Below, in pieces: positions 1 through 7,733 of a stretch of 64,000 nucleotides of DNA (position 1 is its first letter; every line of letters begins with the position of its first letter). The position numbers and the translations under genes were made by a program. Source of the stretch: a virus; the IMG/VR virus record IMGVR_UViG_3300037225_000466, positions 1-64,000 of that record; one strand, given 5' to 3'. The notes below the pieces were generated by a model. That model did not search any database. It saw nothing but the letters and a program-made list of their open reading frames with translations, and was not told where the DNA came from.

Positions 1-763
1 ACTCCTTGCTCGGAAGTAACTGAGACTCCTGAGCCAATTTAGTTTGATAACGATTATTAATTGTCTTGTTCATGTAAATTATTTCCTGATTGACTACTTC
101 TTTTGCGACTTCGGCGTTGATATTTTCCAGACAAAGAAGAATGGCGTTTAAAACCACCGCTTCTTCGAGTTCGACTGGTATGCTTACTTCGATGTCCGCC
201 AAGGTCAAATCTGCAACCGTCGAGTTTTCTATGCTTGGTAACGCCGCAGTATACCAAACTTCTGCCGTGATTCCCGTTGCTTCTGTGAATAATGAGACCT
301 TGTTTTTTAAACCTGCAAGAATTAATCTGTAAGTATTCCCAGTTTTATCAACCGAATATAAGGGTTCCGAAGCCGTTCCTGAACTCCAAGCCCCCATATT
401 TGACTGATAAACTTCTTTCTTTTCCATTTTCCTTGCTTCGTTCCTATAAGTCACACCATCTAAAATATACCTCAAAAACACCATGTGCACGTCAATCGTA
501 TCATTTGGCAAGTCCGCTTGAATTAGACCTATGTCGATTCCCGAATAAGAACCTTCAATCTTAAAATAAGGGTCTTCCGTGTCAGTTAACGTTATATCCT
601 GAATCTTGCCATACCTTTCAGGGTAAAGAGGCAGACTCATTCTTTGCACCTCTTCTCTCGCCCTATTCACATAGGAGAGTATCATTGGGTCGCTTAAATC
701 CATTGCTACGGAATTTCGGTCAATCCTTAATTTTACTTCGTCTATGTAATTCTGTGCTGTCAT
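1..763 (-). CDS. partial phage structural (connector/tail) protein, C-terminus outside window
   Basis: The frame is open from the ATG at 763 to the left edge, giving 254 residues with no stop, so the gene continues outside the window. The start overlaps the stop of the upstream gene as ATGA. The visible part begins MTAQNYIDEVKLRIDR and contains no enzyme motif. It is mixed alpha/beta, with a helical stretch near residues 200-235. Its place at the downstream end of the connector genes suggests a virion component, but I do not recognise the family. The function is an inference from position only. Confidence 0.75.
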   Translation of the reverse strand, partial: MTAQNYIDEVKLRIDRNSVAMDLSDPMILSYVNRAREEVQRMSLPLYPERYGKIQDITLTDTEDPYFKIEGSYSGIDIGLIQADLPNDTIDVHMVFLRYILDGVTYRNEARKMEKKEVYQSNMGAWSSGTASEPLYSVDKTGNTYRLILAGLKNKVSLFTEATGITAEVWYTAALPSIENSTVADLTLADIEVSIPVELEEAVVLNAILLCLENINAEVAKEVVNQEIIYMNKTINNRYQTKLAQESQLLPSKE

Positions 764-948
764 CCCATGTTATATCGATATGTTAGTTTCCTTAAATATC
801 TTTCACATTCGGATTTCAAAAGCACGTCGCCTCCCGTTGTGTCTATATAAGACCAAGAAGTCGGTCTAACTTTTCCCGCCGCTGTTAATTTTATTAACTT
901 TTTGTAGTTAATACCTTCAAATTTACAATATTCTTTTAAAGTTCTCAT
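760..948 (-). CDS. small basic hypothetical protein
   Basis: A 62-residue protein rich in Lys, Arg and Tyr, starting MRTLKEYCKFEG. The strong ribosome site TTTAGGAGATAAA precedes the ATG, and the stop overlaps the next gene as ATGA. The N-terminus could be a short helix-turn-helix, but no family is recognised. It sits inside the structural operon between a membrane peptide and the partial protein at the left edge, so a small virion or assembly role is possible. Confidence 0.7.
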   Translation of the reverse strand: MRTLKEYCKFEGINYKKLIKLTAAGKVRPTSWSYIDTTGGDVLLKSECERYLRKLTYRYNMG

Positions 949-965
949 TTTATCTCCTAAATAGT

Positions 966-1154
966 TTATCTGACGTAAATATGGTTAATACTGCCTATCG
1001 CTCTAAACGCTTGGAGTAACCAGAGAATAGTTGTGATGACTACGACAATGTTTATAATTGTCTTTATTTTCTTGTCCATAGGAAGATAGGTGTTGATTAA
1101 CCAGAGTATAAATCCTACGACACACAATACAATGATAATTGTTATTAGAGACAT
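966..1154 (-). CDS. small two-segment membrane protein
   Basis: A 62-residue protein with two hydrophobic stretches, about residues 3-22 (ITIIIVLCVVGFILWLI) and 32-50 (IINIVVVITTILWLLQAF), separated by a short charged loop (MDKKIK). It therefore probably spans the inner membrane twice. Two-segment membrane peptides in structural operons are sometimes holins. No lytic enzyme is adjacent, and a better holin candidate lies at 62522-62854, so the function is left open. Confidence 0.65.
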   Translation of the reverse strand: MSLITIIIVLCVVGFILWLINTYLPMDKKIKTIINIVVVITTILWLLQAFRAIGSINHIYVR

Positions 1155-1156
1155 TA

Positions 1157-1918
1157 TTAACTCCTTTTAAATGGTTTAAATGATTTATAGGGTATTACTT
1201 CTTCAGTAAAGTTATCAAGAACTCTTTTCTCCGAAGTCCTTAAACCTAAAAATCTGTTTTCTAAGTTCACTGAATATGCCTGCGTTTCTTTTTGAATCGC
1301 CGCAATCATTATCGGCTCACTTTGGTAAAGATAAATTCTTCTCATAACTCCCAAAATCAGAAGCTCCCAGTATTCAAAAGGTATTTCTACCGCACCATCG
1401 TTATTCACAAGGTCTGCTGGCATATAATAATATTCGAGAATTCCGCTCATGTCATGCAAATTATAGACGTAACCGTCTGGGCAAGTGCCTGTCTGATAAG
1501 TAGTATTAGGGCTTATCATTATAAATTGCTGTAAATTATCTCCCCAGAAACTGTAAATAGGATTACTCGGACTCGAAGAATTCCAGTAAACGTTTTTCTT
1601 CCAATAATGAAGATTGTTGAACTCTTCCGCCTGTACGTGTCTCGCCTCATTAAAAGGAGGATGCCCTGTCTTAGAAACCAAACATCTTATTTGCCTGATA
1701 AAATCTCTTGGAATCGATGTTCCATGTGAAACAACACAAGTTTTATAATAACTCCATTGTTTATAAGCCAAAGTATTAATCATAGTCTCCTGAATTGCCC
1801 TATTAATCATAATTACAATAGTCGTCCAGTCAATATTCTCGACTTTACGATTCTTCCCCATCCGCATTATTACTTCCTGAAAGACATCGTTTAACGTTAT
1901 CGTAATATAATTAACCAC
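1157..1918 (-). CDS. putative head-tail connector / tail assembly protein
   Basis: A 253-residue soluble protein starting MVNYITITLNDVFQEVIMRMG. It is mixed alpha/beta and rich in aromatic residues, with no catalytic motif seen. The start overlaps the end of the upstream gene (1911-2141) by 8 bases. It belongs to a run of similar-sized genes downstream of the capsid gene, where head-completion and connector proteins normally lie in podovirus-like phages. The specific role is inferred from gene order. Confidence 0.7.
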   Translation of the reverse strand: MVNYITITLNDVFQEVIMRMGKNRKVENIDWTTIVIMINRAIQETMINTLAYKQWSYYKTCVVSHGTSIPRDFIRQIRCLVSKTGHPPFNEARHVQAEEFNNLHYWKKNVYWNSSSPSNPIYSFWGDNLQQFIMISPNTTYQTGTCPDGYVYNLHDMSGILEYYYMPADLVNNDGAVEIPFEYWELLILGVMRRIYLYQSEPIMIAAIQKETQAYSVNLENRFLGLRTSEKRVLDNFTEEVIPYKSFKPFKRS

Positions 1919-2141
1919 CCTTTTGTCTCCTCGCTCTAAACATTGCTCTTATAGGTAATGGCAATTTAACAACTTCAAATTTTCCATTTGCTCTTGTTCT
2001 TTTCTCCACAAATGTCTTAAATTGAACTTCGTGGACTAATCCACAATCACAACATTTTAGCAAATAATTTTTTGTTGGGTGTGGATAAATCCACTCGCTC
2101 CAACCGCCTCTACCTGCTTTATGGTTTTTAAATCTAACCAC
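1911..2141 (-). CDS. small conserved phage protein with CxxC
   Basis: A 76-residue basic protein. Its middle has the pattern YPHPTKNYLLKCCDCGLVH, with a Cys-Cys-x-Cys cluster and a conserved His, and its C-terminus is Arg-rich (RAMFRARRQKGG). This short arrangement recurs in structural operons of tailed phages as an uncharacterised protein. It may bind one metal ion, but only one Cys pair is clear. It overlaps both neighbours by 8 bases, which suggests translational coupling. Confidence 0.75.
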   Translation of the reverse strand: MVRFKNHKAGRGGWSEWIYPHPTKNYLLKCCDCGLVHEVQFKTFVEKRTRANGKFEVVKLPLPIRAMFRARRQKGG

Positions 2142-2814
2142 CTATATTCCCCACTTTGTCTAATTGAATTTGCTCGTTCTGGAATTGAGGCTGAGACCTT
2201 TCGTTCTCGCCTATATCCAAATCATTAATCATCTCAGCCGCCAAAGTACAGACTTCTATGTGATATTCAGAAGCTATCTGCAACGGAGTCCCTAACTTTG
2301 TGGTTACGTCCCAACTGAATCTTAAAGGTTCACAAATGAACCATACGTCCGCATGGGTAGTGCCAGTTAAATCATTGAATCTTATTATTGGGTATTCTTC
2401 ATTTGCCGCCGTTACTGCCTGTACCGTGAAATATGCCTGCCTTGGAAATCTCCCGCCTGCGGCAAAACCGTTAATAGCTAAGAAGTTCATATACATATTA
2501 TTTTGAAGATAAGCCGCTGTTATCCCTTCGTCAATAGGGACGTCGTCAGAAGAATAAAGCCTTACTCCTCTCGTAAAAAGAAGTTTCTCACCTGCATTTG
2601 TATTCACGATATCGGAGTCAAGAAGCCCTTGCCTGAATCTATAAAGTGGTCTCAAAGCCCGTTCTTCGTTCTTTAAAACATACTCCCGAATCTTAAACAT
2701 CTGTGCTTCATTAATCACCCTTACGATTTCAAGTTCTCCCTGTGAAAGCGGAAATTCTTGTTTCGCTTCGTCAATTAACATCTGCACCATATTTATAGTT
2801 TCGTTACTCGTCAT
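2134..2814 (-). CDS. putative virion connector protein
   Basis: A 226-residue acidic soluble protein starting MTSNETINMVQMLIDEAKQEF. An N-terminal helical region is followed by a beta-rich middle. It has no enzyme motif and no membrane segment. The gene overlaps both neighbours (1911-2141 and 2804-3034), as expected in a co-translated connector gene set. I do not recognise the family; a head-tail interface role is inferred from its position after capsid and portal. Confidence 0.65.
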   Translation of the reverse strand: MTSNETINMVQMLIDEAKQEFPLSQGELEIVRVINEAQMFKIREYVLKNEERALRPLYRFRQGLLDSDIVNTNAGEKLLFTRGVRLYSSDDVPIDEGITAAYLQNNMYMNFLAINGFAAGGRFPRQAYFTVQAVTAANEEYPIIRFNDLTGTTHADVWFICEPLRFSWDVTTKLGTPLQIASEYHIEVCTLAAEMINDLDIGENERSQPQFQNEQIQLDKVGNIGG

Positions 2815-3034
2815 CTTGGTCTCTGGTTAATATAAAATACCTGTCCTCCTCGGCAATGTCGAGTAGCGTCCCAATTTCCATGGGATTAGTTGCAAAGTAA
2901 TGGGCAATAATTTTATCCTCGGTCCTTGTAAGCGTCATCGCAAAGCCCGAAATACATTCGTCTTCAAACAGTTTCTCAATAAAGGCATTGAGCACCCTGT
3001 CTTTTTTATTGCTGATTTTTAGGCTGTTGGACAT
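2804..3034 (-). CDS. small hypothetical protein
   Basis: A 76-residue protein starting MSNSLKISNKKDRVL and ending in acidic residues. A longer frame begins upstream at 3064. I chose the ATG at 3034 because GGAG lies six bases before it, within the end of the upstream gene. Overlap with the upstream gene is 29 bases. No family is recognised; it lies among the connector genes. Confidence 0.6.
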   Translation of the reverse strand: MSNSLKISNKKDRVLNAFIEKLFEDECISGFAMTLTRTEDKIIAHYFATNPMEIGTLLDIAEEDRYFILTRDQDDE

Positions 3035-3692
3035 TCGGAAACTCCACAGTTGGTTCAAAATCATTCTTCTTTACATCTGTAATGTAATTGTCAATCCTCT
3101 TAGGATACAGAACAATTTGTTGAATCTGCCGTCGGGTCTTTTTAAACTCCCTTGAAGTTTGAGTTTCTTTCATACCTAACATTATACTGGCATGGTTTGC
3201 TAAGATGTCGTAATATACATAGTCTGGAAATACGGAATCAAAAGTTTCCGCTACTATGTCTGTGGGTCTGCAAAAGTAAAAAAGGATACCCTTAGAGTCG
3301 TCGCCACCTTGTTTAAAATAAATACTGTCCCCTAAAATTATAACCGCATCGTGATTAACATACATATACGTATAACCAATTCCACCGAGATATACCCTCG
3401 CCATTCTTAAAAGCGAAAAATCCTTAACCGCTCCTGCTACCGCACTTATGTAATGAAGGTAGTCCGCTGGTAAATCGTTCTCCCCCGCAGCAGTAAAAAA
3501 GTCCGCACTTGTAATTAGTCCATTTAAAAAGTAGTATTGCTTCAATCTTATGCAGGCATTAATAAAAATATCCTGAGACAAGTTTAAGGACTGGAGTATT
3601 TCTACCTCAGACCAAAACGTGCCCTTCTTGTAAGATGTCTCTACATCCCCCAAAATAGTGCGGACTCTATCGATTAATTTATCGCCGTCCAT
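3006..3692 (-). CDS. putative head completion / tail connector protein
   Basis: A 228-residue protein with an N-terminus (MDGDKLIDRVRTILGDVETS, then WSEVEILQSLNLSQDIFI) resembling the N-terminal helical region of phage gateway and adaptor proteins. In those families an amphipathic helix is followed by a tryptophan and a long helix. The rest is mixed alpha/beta. It follows a Gln/Gly-rich protein gene, with its start touching that gene's stop. An adaptor ring role on the portal is plausible but inferred. Confidence 0.7.
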   Translation of the reverse strand: MDGDKLIDRVRTILGDVETSYKKGTFWSEVEILQSLNLSQDIFINACIRLKQYYFLNGLITSADFFTAAGENDLPADYLHYISAVAGAVKDFSLLRMARVYLGGIGYTYMYVNHDAVIILGDSIYFKQGGDDSKGILFYFCRPTDIVAETFDSVFPDYVYYDILANHASIMLGMKETQTSREFKKTRRQIQQIVLYPKRIDNYITDVKKNDFEPTVEFPNVQQPKNQQ

Positions 3693-4201
3693 TACTGACC
3701 CTGATACTGTGGCTGACCTTGCGGCATACCTTGAGACATATCTGGCAATCCACCACCTTGACTCATGTCAGGCTGTCCTTGCGACATCCCGCCACCAGTA
3801 TCGTCACCCTGTGGCAATGGTGGAAATCCGCCACCCCCACTCGGCAAAGGAGGAAATTGATTCGCCTGTTGTGTCTCTAACATCTTTTGGTTCAAAACCG
3901 TGCTCATAAGCACATTCTGAATCTGAGATTTTAGTTGTTCCAGCATTATATGCTGAACCAATAAGGCACTATTAGCGTGTTCAATATCCTGTCTTTTCTG
4001 GTCTAAGGCGGCACTCGTTCTTCCCATAACGTAAAACGTCTTCGCCGTTTCTGACGAAGTTTTAGGGTTTAGTTTGGGCTGTCCGTTAACCAAGGCACTA
4101 TCCGAACTCTTATTCGGGATGTAGTCTTCGGTCTGAGTCAACCCTTTCTGGTAACTATACGACTCACCTTTGTACGGGTCGCCTTGTGCTATTTTTATCA
4201 T
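3692..4201 (-). CDS. Gln/Gly/Pro-rich virion-associated protein
   Basis: A 169-residue protein with a folded-looking N-terminal two thirds and a low-complexity C-terminal tail from about residue 120. The tail is made of Pro-Pro-Leu-Pro and Gly-Gly blocks and repeated MSQG units (SGGGGFPPLPQGD, DMSQGGGLPDMSQG). A helical segment with many Gln and Leu lies near residues 65-115. It lies in the structural operon between 4210-4776 and 3006-3692. The tail looks like a flexible linker or sticky segment; no function is recognised. Confidence 0.65.
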   Translation of the reverse strand: MIKIAQGDPYKGESYSYQKGLTQTEDYIPNKSSDSALVNGQPKLNPKTSSETAKTFYVMGRTSAALDQKRQDIEHANSALLVQHIMLEQLKSQIQNVLMSTVLNQKMLETQQANQFPPLPSGGGGFPPLPQGDDTGGGMSQGQPDMSQGGGLPDMSQGMPQGQPQYQGQ

Positions 4202-4209
4202 CTTTACTC

Positions 4210-4776
4210 CTAATAATCAATATCAGGACTAACTTTCATCTCTGCAATATTAGTAAGCTCGTCTTTGTCTTTTTTTGCTTTTTTAATCACGTCATCGGGA
4301 AATTTCCCTTCCCAAAACTGACCTGCCGCTGTTTTCCCGTTTCCAAATGCTGGGTGTTTTCTCAGGAAGCTAATGTCAGCATCATTATCGGTAAAATAAT
4401 GATTATTTGAAAATTCGATAAACGTAGTCTCGTTTATAAACAACTGCAAGTTTTTAATATCGGAAAAGAATTTCGTAGCCGTGCTTTCGTCCGTCATTCC
4501 AGGCTCTCTTCCCACTTTCTTAATAGTAGCCTTTTTAGGCATTATCAAGTTTTCGAGATTAATCAAAACCTGTTCCTGTTTGGGCGGAGTCTGAGGTTCT
4601 ACTACTTTCGCCGCCTGTTTGGGCGGTTCTGGCAGAGGCTTCACGACTTCTTGCTTCACGACTTCCTGCTTGACGATTTTCTTGTGCGATTTCTTCGCTG
4701 GTCTTACTCTTTGTATCACAGGTATAGACTGCTTTGGTGCGGTCGCATTTCCAGTCTCTTCAAAAACATCATCCAT
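4210..4776 (-). CDS. hypothetical protein with repeated Val-Val-Lys linker
   Basis: A 188-residue protein. Residues about 27-70 are a Lys/Val/Pro/Gln-rich low-complexity region containing the repeat KQEVV three times and PPKQ twice. The C-terminal half looks globular (around FFSDIKNLQLFINETTFIEF). It is the first gene after the hairpin at 4804-4819, downstream of the capsid gene. A linker followed by a small domain would suit a capsid-associated or decoration protein, but this is inference. Confidence 0.65.
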   Translation of the reverse strand: MDDVFEETGNATAPKQSIPVIQRVRPAKKSHKKIVKQEVVKQEVVKPLPEPPKQAAKVVEPQTPPKQEQVLINLENLIMPKKATIKKVGREPGMTDESTATKFFSDIKNLQLFINETTFIEFSNNHYFTDNDADISFLRKHPAFGNGKTAAGQFWEGKFPDDVIKKAKKDKDELTNIAEMKVSPDIDY

Positions 4777-4803
4777 TTTTAGTCCTTAAATTATTTAAAA
4801 ATA

Positions 4804-4819
4804 GGGCGGCGAACCGCCC
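4804..4819 (-). terminator. hairpin terminator with UUCG loop, downstream of capsid genes
   Basis: Read on the minus strand this is GGGCGG-TTCG-CCGCCC followed by TATTTTTAAAT. It is a six-pair GC stem closed by a UUCG tetraloop with a T-rich tail, five bases past the stop of 4824-5465. It probably reduces transcription into the downstream connector genes relative to the capsid genes. The T-run is interrupted, so termination may be partial. Confidence 0.7.
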
Positions 4820-4823
4820 TTTA

Positions 4824-5465
4824 TTATAAGTGTCCGAAATAATCCGCTGTCACGGAAGAATCTATGCCCGCTCTGCCTGTATAGCCAGTGACGTTGTTGT
4901 AAGCACCAGTTACCTCTGAACCGTCGTTCAGATGACCGATAATAAACCTGTAAAGGTCTTGACGGTCGGCTGCCTTCAATAACTCTGGCGGGAACCAAAG
5001 TGCGATAGTTCCACCGTCGGTAGAAGTAAATTCATCAACTGAACCTGCGGTTACAAAAGTTTGACCCTTTGTATAAAGTGTTCCGTTGTAAGTCACACTA
5101 CCAGTGAGAACAATGTAGTAAATCCCCGCTACTTCTGGAATTGAAGCCTCGGAAGTTGCAACTGTGATAACGGGTGCTGGGAAGAAAATTCCCCTGTATC
5201 CGTCTCTTAATGCTAACGAAGTTCCACCTGCGGAATCTTTTTTATTCAACGAACCCTGACCGCAAAGTTCTACCGAATTAGTAGTCGCCCCGTTAAGGTC
5301 GGTTGCGTAAAGTTCTTGTAAATCCCAGTCCGAATCTGTCGAAGAGGCCACTTCGACAGTAACGCCAGAGCCTAAATCCAAAATGCCGAATGGTCCAAAT
5401 CTGTATTTAGTCCCATTGCCTTTAGAGAATAGTTCCAGCGTATCATACAATGTTATATATCTCAT
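4824..5465 (-). CDS. putative capsid-associated (decoration/head fibre) protein
   Basis: A 213-residue Gly/Thr/Ser-rich beta-type protein starting MRYITLYDTLELFSKGN, with no catalytic motif. It lies 12 bases downstream of the major capsid gene and just before a terminator, so it should be expressed at a level similar to capsid protein. That position and composition suit a capsid decoration or stabilising protein. The assignment is positional; no family is recognised. Confidence 0.6.
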   Translation of the reverse strand: MRYITLYDTLELFSKGNGTKYRFGPFGILDLGSGVTVEVASSTDSDWDLQELYATDLNGATTNSVELCGQGSLNKKDSAGGTSLALRDGYRGIFFPAPVITVATSEASIPEVAGIYYIVLTGSVTYNGTLYTKGQTFVTAGSVDEFTSTDGGTIALWFPPELLKAADRQDLYRFIIGHLNDGSEVTGAYNNVTGYTGRAGIDSSVTADYFGHL

Positions 5466-5477
5466 TTCCTTCTCCTA

Positions 5478-6785
5478 TTAAGTTGTACGTAAAAGTGCGT
5501 GTTGCTGTTCTAACTCCCAGGCAATAGTTCCTTGCCATTCGACCATTACTTTGCTAACCCTTTCGTTTGCAAGCTGATAGTATCTTGATGTGTAATCAAG
5601 AACTGTTCTGGCTTTCATAAAGTCTGGGTTGATAATAAATGCCCAGTTCTCGTGATTGGTGTTCTGTCGTAAAGCCTCACTTCTCATCATTGTAACAGTG
5701 AAACCGCCTGGCAGCATATATGTATCCATATTCAAACCAGCAGTTGTTCCGATTTGAGAAGGTGCTACTCCAGCAGTATGACGATAGTCTTTGAACGCCA
5801 TGTTGAAGTTATACAGAAATCTTCCGCCGCAAATACAGAGTTTATTCTTTTTCCCAGCATCGTTATACCTGAATCCTTGCTCAAATAAGAAATTCGAGAA
5901 CATTTTCTCGAAATCATTGGTTGAATCTGGATTGTAATAAGCTACATTTGTTTTGATTGAATGCAACAGCCCTCTCATGTGAGTCTTAGGTTGCCCTGCA
6001 ACTGCATCATCATAAGCCCTTTCATCGAAGAGATAAGAGTAATCTATTTCAACTTTGAATTCTTTCATCATTTGTTTCTGATTCCAGTCCCAAAGAGGAA
6101 GGTCGAGTCTATTCTTTATCCAGTTCTTCTGGTCGTCGGTCATCTGGAAAACTTTTTCCTTATGCTCAACGTAGTTGTAATCGTAAACAAAACTTCTTTG
6201 CTGACTCTCGGCTTCAATCGGCTGTCCTTCATAGATAGTCCTGCCAAGATAGATTATATCCGAAGCAGTGAAACTGAGTATCGGATATGGTTCTATGTTT
6301 CTTACTACGACTGTTCCGTTGGAACTGCGGGTAGTTGAATTGCCAGTTAAAGTATCGTTCGGAAATTCCCAGAAAGTCCCATCTCCCAAAGAGATAGAAG
6401 CTCTCGGAGTCACTACAACCTCGACCACCTGACCTGTTTTCTGAATGTAAAACTTATCTTGTGGCTGATAGTACATAACGTTGTTTGTGTCTGGTCTCGA
6501 TAACTGGTCGATTGTCATGTTTGCGAACCTTGTATCCGCTCCAGTACCCAACGTTATTGCTGAGCAGTAGTCATAATTGTCGAATTGATGATACTGCATT
6601 ACCTGTATTTTGTTGCTTGTCGGAACCGCTCCCCTGCCCATATAGTTTGCCAAACTCTGTATGGGTGTAGCATTGGGTTCTAATTCACGAATAGTCTTAT
6701 CCAAATCTTCTAATAGAAGATGCGGATCGGTACTCGTTGAAGTAGCAACGCCAGGGCGATTCATATTTTGATAATTATTTGCCAT
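5478..6785 (-). CDS. major capsid protein
   Basis: A 435-residue protein between the scaffold-like gene and the putative decoration gene, where the major capsid protein lies in tailed phages. The sequence starts MANNYQNMNRPGVATSTST. It has an early helical segment (LLEDLDKTIRELEPNATPI), a long beta-rich middle, and a C-terminal region with FIINPDFMKARTVLDYTS, consistent with an HK97-like fold in the group of capsid proteins annotated as SU10-like/DUF5309. There is no transmembrane segment or protease motif. The ribosome site is AAGGATTAAAA before the ATG. Confidence 0.85.
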   Translation of the reverse strand: MANNYQNMNRPGVATSTSTDPHLLLEDLDKTIRELEPNATPIQSLANYMGRGAVPTSNKIQVMQYHQFDNYDYCSAITLGTGADTRFANMTIDQLSRPDTNNVMYYQPQDKFYIQKTGQVVEVVVTPRASISLGDGTFWEFPNDTLTGNSTTRSSNGTVVVRNIEPYPILSFTASDIIYLGRTIYEGQPIEAESQQRSFVYDYNYVEHKEKVFQMTDDQKNWIKNRLDLPLWDWNQKQMMKEFKVEIDYSYLFDERAYDDAVAGQPKTHMRGLLHSIKTNVAYYNPDSTNDFEKMFSNFLFEQGFRYNDAGKKNKLCICGGRFLYNFNMAFKDYRHTAGVAPSQIGTTAGLNMDTYMLPGGFTVTMMRSEALRQNTNHENWAFIINPDFMKARTVLDYTSRYYQLANERVSKVMVEWQGTIAWELEQQHALLRTT

Positions 6786-6794
6786 TTTTAATCC

Positions 6795-7718
6795 TTATTT
6801 TTGTCCAAAAACTAATTCATCCCATCTTTTTGAACGCTCCTCCCTTGGCACATTATCGATAGTTTTCGGAGGCTGTTTGCCGCCTTTTTCGCCAGCAATT
6901 TGGCTCGGAACCTGAATCGGTAATCCGTTAACCTTTGTTTGCTGTTGGGCAATTTGCTGGGTTTTAACCTGTCTTTTCCTGCCAAGTGCGTCCTTTACTA
7001 TAATATTAGCCTGTGCGGGTGAAAGAACCACATCGTTTACTGGGGTATTCCCGAACCAAACGCTGAAAGATTTAGTCAGCCTTTTCCTGCCTTCGTCATC
7101 AACATCGGTTATCGTTAATCCCAGATTCGAGAGTGCTTTTTCAAGTACCCTGTCGTTATTCTCCCTGTTCAGAGTTTGGGTTCTTTCCCTGAGGATATTT
7201 TGTTCCAGATTCTCCACAGACTTATATTTTTCGGCGAGTTTCTTCTCTACGATTTGATTCGCCCGCCATTCGATTTCATCTGCCACTGTCGCAAACTGAG
7301 GTATTGGTTCTTCGGCTTTCTTCGGCTCGGCTTTCGGCTTCCATAACTCTGGAAGTCCCCTCATTAATTCTTCGTCAGTTTTACCTTCGTTGATATATTG
7401 AAGGATTTGTTGAGCCACTTTGCTATTTGTGATATTCTTCATTATTGGTGCAACCGACATTAATATCTGGTCTTTGTCGGACATCTTTGAAAGTTTCACA
7501 AATGCCGCAAGTTCCTGTTTAGTATACTTTTCCTTAACAGGCTCTCCGCCGTCGTCTTCGTATTCTACCTCTATTGCGTCGCTTGCCGCCTCATCCCCTG
7601 TGGGCTCGCCTTCTGGCAGTTCGTCTTCGGACTCACTTTCACCAGCTTCTTCTGGTGCTTCTGTTGGTGCATTTTCGACCTGTTGATTTTTGTCGAACTC
7701 TGCAAATACGTCATCCAT
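6795..7718 (-). CDS. scaffolding protein
   Basis: A 307-residue protein with a strongly acidic N-terminus (residues about 15-55 dominated by Glu and Asp), a long charged helical middle with coiled-coil character around residues 150-200, and a basic C-terminus (GRKRQVKTQQ onward). This acidic-to-basic helical profile between portal and capsid genes is typical of phage scaffolding proteins, which guide procapsid assembly and are then removed. No protease domain is visible, so it is probably scaffold only. Confidence 0.8.
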   Translation of the reverse strand: MDDVFAEFDKNQQVENAPTEAPEEAGESESEDELPEGEPTGDEAASDAIEVEYEDDGGEPVKEKYTKQELAAFVKLSKMSDKDQILMSVAPIMKNITNSKVAQQILQYINEGKTDEELMRGLPELWKPKAEPKKAEEPIPQFATVADEIEWRANQIVEKKLAEKYKSVENLEQNILRERTQTLNRENNDRVLEKALSNLGLTITDVDDEGRKRLTKSFSVWFGNTPVNDVVLSPAQANIIVKDALGRKRQVKTQQIAQQQTKVNGLPIQVPSQIAGEKGGKQPPKTIDNVPREERSKRWDELVFGQK

Positions 7719-7733
7719 AATATCCCCTAAAAA